From contig JAOUJR010000050.1 of NCBI GenBank assembly GCA_029883145.1, positions 1-8,960 of the forward strand: DNA of 8,960 bases, read 5' to 3'. Source of the DNA: Nitrospirota bacterium (GTDB taxonomy: Bacteria; Nitrospirota; Thermodesulfovibrionia; Thermodesulfovibrionales; SM23-35). Under the pieces are notes generated by a model that ran no database searches, had not been told where the DNA came from, and saw nothing but the letters and a program-made list of their open reading frames with translations. This document shows, one piece after another, positions 1-5,496 of this stretch (positions are counted from its first letter, which is position 1; each line of letters starts with the position of its first letter). A program made the position numbers and the translations under genes.

Positions 1-1
1 C

Positions 2-688
2 TTTGCTTCCAGGGGAGGCATGGACATAGAAGGGCTTGGTGAGAAGAATGTGGAGCTTCTCTATTCAAAGGGGCTCATAAAGCATTTCGAGGATATCTAT
101 AAATTAAAAAAGAGCGAACTCCTCGAGTTACCGAGATTTGCCGAAAAATCAGCCCAGAATCTCTTAGAAGCCATTGAAAGGTCTAAGAATACCACCCTTG
201 CCAAGTTCCTCTTTGCAATTGGAATCCTCCATGTGGGCGAATACGGAGCAAAACTTTTGGCAAAAAACTTCAAGGAGCTCGGGGACCTTTATCATGTAAA
301 ACGCAATGAGCTTGTCAAAATAAAACAGTTGGGCGAGAAGATCGCTTCTTCTATATCTACGTTCTTCAATGATGAAAAAAACATCAAAATCCTTAAGACC
401 CTTGAAGATTTCGGGTTAAAAATCAGCAATCCCGATTATGCTTCGGGGAAGAAGGAAGAAAGTCCTATCGAAGGTTTGACTTTCGTGATCACCGGTACGT
501 TGCCGAAACCAAGAAAAGAGGTCGAAGATCTTATAGAACTTCATGGTGGCTATGTATCTTCTTCTGTTTCCGCAAGTACAGATTATCTCGTCTTAGGAGA
601 AGAGCCGGGCTCAAAACTCCAGAAGGCAAAAGCCTTCGGGGTTAAGACTATTTCCTACAACGAGTTACTCAAAATAATAGAGCAATAG
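2..688 (+). CDS. ligA: NAD+-dependent DNA ligase LigA, C-terminal part (5' end outside window)
   Basis: Seals nicks in duplex DNA during replication and repair, using NAD+ as the AMP donor. The reading frame is open to the left edge and begins F-A-S-R-G-G-M-D-I-E-G-L-G, the conserved stretch that follows the Cys4 zinc finger in LigA, so the ATG at 20 is internal and the nucleotidyltransferase, OB and zinc-finger parts lie outside the window. About 228 residues are visible, against roughly 670 in the full family. Counting from the ATG at 20, residues 1-120 form the helix-hairpin-helix DNA-binding region, including LPRFAEKSAQNLLEAI, GILHVGEYGAKLLA and LGEKIASSI. Residues 148-222 are a BRCT domain with EGLTFVITGTL, the GG turn, and TDYLVLGEEPGSKLQKA. 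The protein ends normally in TAG. The stop lies 2 bp from the stop of the convergent FecR-like gene, with no strong terminator between. Identification is secure. Confidence 0.96.
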   Translation, partial: FASRGGMDIEGLGEKNVELLYSKGLIKHFEDIYKLKKSELLELPRFAEKSAQNLLEAIERSKNTTLAKFLFAIGILHVGEYGAKLLAKNFKELGDLYHVKRNELVKIKQLGEKIASSISTFFNDEKNIKILKTLEDFGLKISNPDYASGKKEESPIEGLTFVITGTLPKPRKEVEDLIELHGGYVSSSVSASTDYLVLGEEPGSKLQKAKAFGVKTISYNELLKIIEQ

Positions 689-690
689 GG

Positions 691-2559
691 TTACTTAAAT
701 CCCTTTTGTCTTTCCGTTACATCCGGTCTTTCCTTAGGTGCCTTTTTTCCCTCCACAGGTGCCCGTTTTTCTTGTATACGAGTTTCTTTCACTTCCCGTT
801 GCTTTTCCACTGCAGCCGGTTTTTCAGCAGGAACCCATCTTTCCTTAACCCATCTTTCCTTGGTAAGAGGTTCCTTAATTTCTTGTGCCTTTTCTTTCGC
901 AGCAGGTCTTCCAGCAGGAACCCAGGTCCCTTTCGGAGTAGATTTTTTAGTGGTTACAGCTGGTCTCTCAGTGCGTACTGCTCTTTCCTTTACTGATGGT
1001 TCTTTAACCTTTTGGGTTTTTTCTGGTACACTTGGCCTTTTAGTGGTTACAGCTGGTCTCTCAGTGCGTACTGCCCTTTCCTTCACTGATGGTTCTTTAA
1101 CCTTTTGGGTTTTTTTTGGTACACTTGGCCTTTTAGTGGTTACAGTCCTTTCTTGAGTAGATACACCTCCCTTTGGCTCTTTAGAACTTCTGACTGTCAT
1201 CTTTTTCTGTGGTGATTCAGGCGTCAGAACAGAAGCTTTCTTTTCTTTCACTAATGGCCGCTTCTCTTTTAGTTCTTTCACATGCACATCTTTGATTCGT
1301 TGAGGTGGCTGTTTTGCACTTGGAATCTCTTTTACTACTGGCATTAATGTTGCCTTCTCTGGTTTTATCTGGGGTCTGCCCACATTTATTTTTTCCCTGA
1401 GAAATGGATTTTCCTTTTGCTTAAAATCTACTTGTTTACCTTTTATAAAGGTATCATTGTGTATAGTTGTTACCGCATTATTTACATATACATTCTTATA
1501 CACATTTTTTATCACGGTCTTATGAATATCGATATGGGTTATATTTACACTATGCGGTCCGTAGTTACCATACCCGTAATAGACTTCTCTAGGAGCAAGG
1601 GGAACCCACGATACATAAGTAGGTGTGTGGACCCAGCCCACAAATCCGGGGCCCCAATACACATCACCCCTCACAGGAGGAACCCAGTACCATCCTATAG
1701 ATGCAGCGAACGCCCATCTTCCATAGTGATAAGGAGCCCAACCCCAGGGTTCATATGACACCCATACATAGTCTCCACCTATCCATACCCATCTGCCAAG
1801 CCTGTAAGGAGCCCATCCAACAGAGACAACGACAGTGGGTGTCCAGACATAACCATATTCTTTCACATATACCCATCTCCCATTTTCGTCAAAGTCATTG
1901 GAATAGACTCCCAGCTCATTAGGTAAATATCTGTAACTATATCTCCGTTCAGAGAGCCTTCGATCTCTTTCCTTGTTCCATCTCTCCCACTCATCAACAG
2001 GTCCCAATGGATAGAGCTCAGCGTACATGTCTTGTTTAAGAGAGAGGGTCTTGCCTGCGCCAACACTTGTCCTTCCGTCTCTGCTTTCCGCATTTACTGC
2101 ACCCTTGAATACAGATACCTCGGTGTCTTTATCATCGTTTACATCAATTCTGAACGTTGCTCTCTCATATGCCCGTATTGAAGAAATGGGGGTATCAATT
2201 TGAAGGACGCTATTACTCAGTCCTCTAAAATTTACATACATATGTCCGGTGATTAAATAAAATTGGGAAGAATCTTTATCCAGAATGAGTATATCGAGTG
2301 AGGAACGTTCATCAAGTCTGAGGTATGTTCCATCTCTTGAAAGGAGTTCAACCCTTCCTGCCTCAGGAACCCATAACCTGTCACCACTTTTTAATGGCAT
2401 GTTAACGACAGCAGGCATCCACTCAGAGGTGTCTTCGGGATTAAGCTGAACATCACCCTCAATGAGGCTTATTCGCAAAGAACTAAGGTCTGCTGAATAG
2501 GAATATGCTGGTATGAGAAAAAGCATTGCTATAAAACTTATGGTTATCCATTTTTTCAT
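691..2559 (-). CDS. secreted FecR-domain / DUF6600 protein with lysine-rich repeat tail
   Basis: 622 residues; function unknown. I chose the ATG at 2559 because GGAGG (2565-2569) sits 5 nt upstream and the product starts MKKWITISFIAMLFLIP, a clean signal peptide (likely cut near AYSYSA-D, residue 23). An in-frame ATG at 2571 has no room for a ribosome binding site. Residues about 28-180 form a FecR-like domain (GDRLWVPEAGRVELLSRDG, then LRLDERSSLDIL). Residues about 206-326 are the aromatic DUF6600-type core, with repeated GWAPYxxGRW, GWYWVP and SWVPLAPRE motifs. From about residue 375 the protein is basic, proline-rich and low complexity, with a 31-residue tandem repeat. Unlike classic FecR there is no sign of a TonB-dependent regulator partner or sigma factor nearby, so an iron-signalling role should not be assumed. 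A periplasmic or surface structural role is an inference. The gene appears monocistronic, with the possible promoters and operator about 50-230 bp upstream. Confidence 0.9.
   Translation of the reverse strand: MKKWITISFIAMLFLIPAYSYSADLSSLRISLIEGDVQLNPEDTSEWMPAVVNMPLKSGDRLWVPEAGRVELLSRDGTYLRLDERSSLDILILDKDSSQFYLITGHMYVNFRGLSNSVLQIDTPISSIRAYERATFRIDVNDDKDTEVSVFKGAVNAESRDGRTSVGAGKTLSLKQDMYAELYPLGPVDEWERWNKERDRRLSERRYSYRYLPNELGVYSNDFDENGRWVYVKEYGYVWTPTVVVSVGWAPYRLGRWVWIGGDYVWVSYEPWGWAPYHYGRWAFAASIGWYWVPPVRGDVYWGPGFVGWVHTPTYVSWVPLAPREVYYGYGNYGPHSVNITHIDIHKTVIKNVYKNVYVNNAVTTIHNDTFIKGKQVDFKQKENPFLREKINVGRPQIKPEKATLMPVVKEIPSAKQPPQRIKDVHVKELKEKRPLVKEKKASVLTPESPQKKMTVRSSKEPKGGVSTQERTVTTKRPSVPKKTQKVKEPSVKERAVRTERPAVTTKRPSVPEKTQKVKEPSVKERAVRTERPAVTTKKSTPKGTWVPAGRPAAKEKAQEIKEPLTKERWVKERWVPAEKPAAVEKQREVKETRIQEKRAPVEGKKAPKERPDVTERQKGFK
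832..861 (-). repeat. exact 15-bp tandem repeat inside the FecR/DUF6600 gene
   Basis: AACCCATCTTTCCTT occurs twice, head to tail (832-846 and 847-861). On the coding strand it encodes KERWVKERWV. It is in frame and belongs to the same repeat-expanding tail as the 93-bp units. Confidence 0.88.
945..1145 (-). repeat. 93-bp tandem repeat, two full copies plus a partial third, inside the FecR/DUF6600 gene
   Basis: Copies occupy 945-1037 and 1038-1130; a third copy starts at 1131 and fades after about 15 bases. The two full copies differ at only three bases that I can find (two silent, one giving VPEKTQK versus VPKKTQK). Each encodes 31 residues rich in Lys, Arg, Glu, Pro and Val (TTKRPSVP...VKERAVRTERPAV). 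The near identity points to recent duplication. Shorter, older-looking relatives of the same motif (VPAxxPAA, KEKxxExKEP) continue toward the C-terminus. Confidence 0.93.
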
Positions 2560-2614
2560 ACACACCTCCATCTCCTTTTCGCCTTATGCGTCAGGAGCTT
2601 TTCAAAAGTCAATC

Positions 2615-2620
2615 ATTATA
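2615..2620 (-). promoter_or_regulatory. possible second promoter (-10 only) for the FecR/DUF6600 gene
   Basis: A perfect TATAAT on the minus strand, about 50 bp upstream of the chosen start at 2559. The best -35 at suitable spacing is poor (CTGAAT-like, 3 of 6), so this rests on the -10 alone and may be chance in AT-rich DNA. Confidence 0.22.
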
Positions 2621-2690
2621 ATGCAACGAACATGCCATTCAGCTTGCTCTTCCACCCGCAATAAACTTTACCTGCATCTAATTCTGCCAT
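2616..2690 (-). CDS. possible small ORF, 24 residues, in the leader of the FecR/DUF6600 gene
   Basis: Reads MAELDAGKVYCGWKSK and then LNGMFVAL before TAA. It starts 45 bp downstream of the tandem operator. A purine-rich AGAGGG lies about 10 nt upstream of the ATG, which is longer than usual spacing. The frame is open further upstream (from a TGA near the operator) with a possible TTG start, so the true N-terminus could be longer. The product is soluble-looking with one Cys and one Trp and no membrane segment. I do not recognise it. It may be a real leader peptide or SOS-type small gene, the remnant of a lost gene, or a chance ORF. Confidence 0.2.
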   Translation of the reverse strand: MAELDAGKVYCGWKSKLNGMFVAL

Positions 2691-2734
2691 GCTTGTGATC
2701 CCTCTTTCACATTCCGTTTTATCCAAAGCATCTA

Positions 2735-2766
2735 TGTGAACGTATGTTCATGTGAACCTATGTTCA
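2735..2766. promoter_or_regulatory. tandem operator: two 16-bp units, each with a LexA-like GAAC-N4-GTTC palindrome
   Basis: Unit 1 (2735-2750) is TGTGAACGTATGTTCA and unit 2 (2751-2766) is TGTGAACCTATGTTCA; they differ at one base. Each contains TGAAC-N4-GTTCA, and their junction makes a third palindrome, GTTCA-TG-TGAAC. The core GAAC-N4-GTTC is the known form of the Gram-positive LexA/DinR SOS box; unit 1 also fits its RNRY centre (GTAT). The units run from the -10 edge through about +24 of the minus-strand promoter at 2766-2795, the place where a repressor would block transcription. Binding by LexA is an inference; another dimeric repressor could use the site. Confidence 0.6.
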
Positions 2767-2795
2767 GGATAGCTAAATTGGGTACTACTTGTCAA
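2766..2795 (-). promoter_or_regulatory. sigma70-type promoter upstream of the FecR/DUF6600 gene
   Basis: Minus strand: a perfect -35 TTGACA (2790-2795), an 18-bp spacer, and -10 TATCCT (2766-2771; 4 of 6). Transcription would start near 2759, inside the tandem operator, giving a leader of about 200 nt before the ATG at 2559. The long leader leaves room for the 24-residue ORF. Confidence 0.5.
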
Positions 2796-2914
2796 TAATA
2801 ATTTTACTCCTTAAGAAAATTTACCCGATGACAAAGATCTATTCTTCTGAACCGAGGAAGATAATCTTTGCCATTGATGTTCATTGCCTCCCATGCTCTT
2901 ACAATGAATTCCTT

Positions 2915-2933
2915 AAAAAAGGATTTCTTCCTT
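2915..2933 (-). terminator. weak possible intrinsic terminator after the patatin gene
   Basis: Minus strand: AAGGA, loop AGAAA, TCCTT running into a tract of six T. It lies about 25 bp past the patatin stop. The stem is only 5 bp, so this is tentative. The rest of the gap from here to the promoter at 2795 shows no gene that I can support. Confidence 0.3.
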
Positions 2934-2956
2934 AAAAGGGAAAGGCCACCCGTCTT

Positions 2957-3847
2957 TCACTCTAACCTTCCTTCCCACTTGAGTCTTGCGATGATATTCA
3001 GAATTTCAGGTAAAACCTCAGATGCAGCCTTTTCTCCTTCAAGAATAGCCTCGTGCCTCTTCGAAAAATCACTTGTGGATATGTACCCCACCTTTGGCAT
3101 TATAACTACATCCGCCTTTGAAAGCTGTGTGGAGACAAGTTTAGAATACATGATATTTATTGTTTGCAATATCGTTTCTATTGTGTTTTCAGGCTGATTA
3201 CTGTCAATACTCGAGGAAATATCTATCGCAATAACTACATCGGCACCGAGTTTTTTTGCAGCGTCAACCGCAACAGGGCTTACCACTCCCCCATCTACGT
3301 ACATTCTCTCAGCGATTTTCACCGGCCTGAAAATGCCTGGTATTGAGCAGCTGGCCCTTACTGCTGTTCCTGTATTCCCTCTTCCAAAAACGACCTCATG
3401 GCCGTTCTGTATGTCAGCTGCAACTGCATAAAAAGGAATCCTCATTTTCTCCATGGGGGTATTCATTACTAATTTATTAATATATTCTTCAAGTTTCTCG
3501 CCCTTGATAAACCCATTATCTGGGATGGTCAGATCAATTATATCCCCTTTCCCAATTGAAAAAGCCATTTGCTGAAGCTGATAAGCATTGTAACCATATG
3601 CATAGAGGCTCCCTACAAAACTTCCGGCACTTGTTCCAACAATCAGATGAATCGGAACCTTGTTGGATTCTAATATTTTCAGAACACCGATATGTGCAAA
3701 TCCCTTCGATACCCCAGCCCCGAGGACAAGGGCTATCTTTGCCGGCTTTGGCGGAGGCTGTACTACCTTTGAAGCGCACGAGGACAACAACATTATTGTA
3801 ATGAGAACGCACAACGATTTATTCAAATGCTTCATGCCTTTAATCAT
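2957..3847 (-). CDS. patatin-like phospholipase, predicted lipoprotein (RssA-type)
   Basis: A serine lipid acyl hydrolase predicted to cleave membrane phospholipid and anchored to the envelope. Numbering from the ATG at 3847 (296 residues): a short hydrophobic signal ends in the lipobox L-S-S-C with Cys24, and Ala at +2 argues against inner-membrane retention. The patatin domain follows: oxyanion-hole loop GAGVSKG (43-49, variant of GGGxxRG/KG), nucleophile elbow GTSAG with Ser73, and DGG with Asp185 as the second catalytic residue. All key residues are intact. The start is uncertain: GTG 3850, ATG 3847 and ATG 3835 are all in frame, none with a strong ribosome binding site; all keep the lipobox. 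It is divergent from the universal stress gene across about 258 bp. The exact substrate cannot be read from sequence. Confidence 0.93.
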   Translation of the reverse strand: MIKGMKHLNKSLCVLITIMLLSSCASKVVQPPPKPAKIALVLGAGVSKGFAHIGVLKILESNKVPIHLIVGTSAGSFVGSLYAYGYNAYQLQQMAFSIGKGDIIDLTIPDNGFIKGEKLEEYINKLVMNTPMEKMRIPFYAVAADIQNGHEVVFGRGNTGTAVRASCSIPGIFRPVKIAERMYVDGGVVSPVAVDAAKKLGADVVIAIDISSSIDSNQPENTIETILQTINIMYSKLVSTQLSKADVVIMPKVGYISTSDFSKRHEAILEGEKAASEVLPEILNIIARLKWEGRLE

Positions 3848-4015
3848 CACTTTTTTACTTCATCAATGTCACGCTTTCTTTATCATAACATTGAATACGT
3901 CCTTCTTCACAACCACTATGCCTTAATTCAAAATTTATCATAATATTTGACCTGAATCCCTATCTTTATCTTATATGCTCTCACCTCATAAAAGACAAGA
4001 ATATTTGTGTGTTTA

Positions 4016-4024
4016 TGATATAAT
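4016..4024 (+). promoter_or_regulatory. extended -10 promoter for the universal stress protein gene
   Basis: TGATATAAT is a perfect extended -10 (TGn plus TATAAT, hexamer 4019-4024). No good -35 lies at 16-18 bp (CAAGAA at 17), which extended -10 promoters can tolerate. Transcription would start near 4031, giving a leader of about 75 nt. The rest of the 3848-4105 divergent gap is AT-rich; a TATGAT on the minus strand could serve the patatin gene but has no convincing partner. Confidence 0.5.
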
Positions 4025-4046
4025 TTATATATATCCTAAACAAGAG

Positions 4047-4103
4047 ATGGCACGAACTTTATACGATATTCTTTATTTTAATCGTCAGATGAAAGATGGA
4101 TAA
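4047..4103 (+). CDS. possible 18-residue upstream ORF before the universal stress gene
   Basis: ATG at 4047 gives MARTLYDILYFNRQMKDG and ends in TAA at 4101-4103, two bases before the ATG at 4106. The close spacing would suit translational coupling, and the main gene has only a weak ribosome binding site of its own. However, this ORF has no proper ribosome binding site either (AAGAG touches the ATG). It may be chance. Confidence 0.18.
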   Translation: MARTLYDILYFNRQMKDG

Positions 4104-4105
4104 TA

Positions 4106-4999
4106 ATGAAAATATTACTTGCTACAGATGGTTCAGAATATTCAGAGGGTGCAGCCAAATTTTTAACCCGCCTAAATTTCTCGTCAGATGATGAGATCAC
4201 CATTCTCCATGTGATAAGCTGGGTTCCTTTTAAGTATGATAAAAAATCATACTATGCCAGTCTTAAACAAATAAAACAAGAAATCTGCCCTAAGATTCTC
4301 GACTCTGCAGCAAATATTCTGAACCCAGTTCGTGCAAAAATCACTACAAAAATTGTGGATGGTTCTCCTGAAAAATATATTGTCAATGTGGCTGTGGATT
4401 CAGACATGGATATGATCGTGATGGGGGCAAGAGGAATAAAAGGTATTAAATCACTCATCATTGGAAGCGTCACAAGGTCAGTGACTCTCAATTCGCCAAA
4501 ACCTGTCCTTGTGATAAAGCCTCAACAGCATGAAGAACCAGGAAAGGTAAAAATCCTGTTTGCTACAGATGGCTCTGATTCTGCAAACGAGACCGGAAGG
4601 GTTTTGACCATGATACCATTTCATGATGATACAGAGGTAACTATAGTGAATGTCATAAGGACAGCTCTTGCTGATATACCAGGGAAATTTGTCCCGGAAT
4701 TTGGTGACCGGATTAAAGAGGTGATGGAGAAAACCGGATCGGTAGAACTTATAGAATCAGATAAGATTATTACCCACGCTCAAGAATATTTAAGTAAAAG
4801 ATTTAAAAACGTACAAGGACTCACAAAATTTGGATACCGTGCGATAGAGATACTTAATACCGCAGAGACATCAAAAACTGACCTCATTGCAGTTGGATGC
4901 AGGGGGTTGAAGGGAATCAAAGGAATGATGAGAAGTCTATCGAGAAATATTCTCAATCACTCATCCTGCTCTGTCTTAATTAAAAAATTATATAAATAG
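4106..4999 (+). CDS. universal stress protein with two tandem UspA domains
   Basis: 297 residues; a cytoplasmic nucleotide-binding stress protein of the fused, tandem-domain type. Domain 1 spans about 1-137 with ATDGS at 6-10, and a textbook ATP-binding signature G-x2-G-x9-G-S at 107-121 (GARG...GS). Domain 2 spans about 147-295 with ATDGSD at 153-158. Its equivalent signature is GCRG at 264-267, but the third Gly is replaced by Ser277 followed by Leu, so this half has a degenerate phosphate-binding site. The matching GIKGIKS and GLKGIKG segments support an internal duplication. There is no membrane segment. The ribosome binding site is weak (GATGGA about 4 nt upstream). The gene lies behind the extended -10 at 4016-4024 and converges on DUF488 with a 5-bp gap. 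What it senses or binds in the cell is unknown. Confidence 0.94.
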   Translation: MKILLATDGSEYSEGAAKFLTRLNFSSDDEITILHVISWVPFKYDKKSYYASLKQIKQEICPKILDSAANILNPVRAKITTKIVDGSPEKYIVNVAVDSDMDMIVMGARGIKGIKSLIIGSVTRSVTLNSPKPVLVIKPQQHEEPGKVKILFATDGSDSANETGRVLTMIPFHDDTEVTIVNVIRTALADIPGKFVPEFGDRIKEVMEKTGSVELIESDKIITHAQEYLSKRFKNVQGLTKFGYRAIEILNTAETSKTDLIAVGCRGLKGIKGMMRSLSRNILNHSSCSVLIKKLYK

Positions 5000-5010
5000 C
5001 ACATCTATTT
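4994..5010. terminator. short inverted repeat spanning both stop codons of the usp and DUF488 genes
   Basis: AAATAG, loop CACAT, CTATTT: a perfect 6-bp stem, and each arm contains one gene's TAG stop. On the minus strand it is followed, after a few bases, by a run of six T, so it may act weakly as a terminator for the DUF488 gene. The stem is AT-rich and there is no T tract on the plus side. Confidence 0.27.
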
Positions 5011-5433
5011 GGGTATCCACACTTTTCCTTTATCAATAATATGCTCCACTTCCCAGCCCCTCTTGTATAATTCTCTTGCAATCCATTTCCTGTGGCATTT
5101 CCACGGAAACCGTTCCGCACAGATAATAACAGCGGTCTTCTTAAGGGCAATTGACTCTAAAAAAGTAACACCCTCAGTAAAATCATCCGAACGGGTATAT
5201 GCAATATAACCACCTTTTCTAAAGCCACCGAGTTCTGCACCAAGGAAATAATACTCAATCCCTTCTCTGTGTACAAGGGACTCAAGGGCTTCCCTTGTAA
5301 ATATTGGAATTTTGCTTTTTGGAAAACGTCGCACATCAATCAGGCTTTGAATCTGATACGCAAAAAGAATCTCTACAAAATCTTCTTCATTTCTCCTGTT
5401 GGTACCAAGGGTATATATCTTTTTCGTTTCCAC
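5005..5433 (-). CDS. DUF488 domain protein
   Basis: 142 residues, the normal length for this small cytoplasmic family, whose biochemical role is not settled. The family pattern is complete: IYTLGTN at 6-12, IDVRRFPKS at 32-40, GIEYYFLGAELGG at 58-70, and the C-terminal ICAERFPWKCHRKWIA at 104-119 with conserved Cys105 and the CHR motif (Cys113, His114, Arg115). The start is GTG at 5433; the frame is closed by TGA upstream and there is no ATG alternative. No ribosome binding site is visible, and the best promoter reading puts the transcript start almost at the GTG, so the message could be leaderless. It is divergent from the transglycosylase gene. Confidence 0.9.
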   Translation of the reverse strand: METKKIYTLGTNRRNEEDFVEILFAYQIQSLIDVRRFPKSKIPIFTREALESLVHREGIEYYFLGAELGGFRKGGYIAYTRSDDFTEGVTFLESIALKKTAVIICAERFPWKCHRKWIARELYKRGWEVEHIIDKGKVWIPK

Positions 5434-5437
5434 AATA

Positions 5438-5464
5438 TTTATAATAGCACTTTTTTCTTGACAA
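5438..5464 (-). promoter_or_regulatory. possible promoter of the DUF488 gene, overlapping the divergent -35
   Basis: Minus strand: TTGTCA (5459-5464) and TATAAA (5438-5443), spacer 15 bp, which is short. The implied start is at or near the GTG at 5433. Five bases are shared with the -35 of the divergent promoter, so the two could compete for polymerase. Confidence 0.28.
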
Positions 5465-5486
5465 ATAGCTCATTTTAAGTTAAAAA
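5458..5486 (+). promoter_or_regulatory. promoter of the MltD-like transglycosylase gene
   Basis: A perfect -35 TTGACA (5458-5463), a 17-bp spacer, and -10 TAAAAA (5481-5486; 4 of 6). The start would fall near 5493, only about 4 nt before the ATG at 5497, so the leader would be very short or absent; no ribosome binding site is seen. Confidence 0.42.
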
Positions 5487-5496
5487 ATCAAGCAAT

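Noticed and set aside
681..706. AGGG ... CCCT short inverted repeat at the ligA/FecR junction as a terminator
   Set aside because: The stem is only 4 bp with a loop of about 10 nt; too weak to support.
945..1145. Direct repeats as a CRISPR array or mobile-element ends
   Set aside because: The copies are contiguous, in frame and coding, with no unique spacers and no terminal inverted repeats.
706..1156. Plus-strand ORFs of 96 and 98 residues opposite the FecR/DUF6600 tail
   Set aside because: They are antisense shadows of the lysine-rich repeat tail; the Ser/Phe/Leu-rich translation reflects the complementary codons.
691..2559. Calling the gene a FecR iron-transport regulator
   Set aside because: No sigma factor, TonB receptor or N-terminal FecR anti-sigma helix region nearby; the FecR domain here is joined to a DUF6600 core in a secreted protein.
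2868..3197. 109-residue plus-strand ORF opposite the patatin gene's 3' end
   Set aside because: No domain resemblance; the patatin frame on the other strand is intact.
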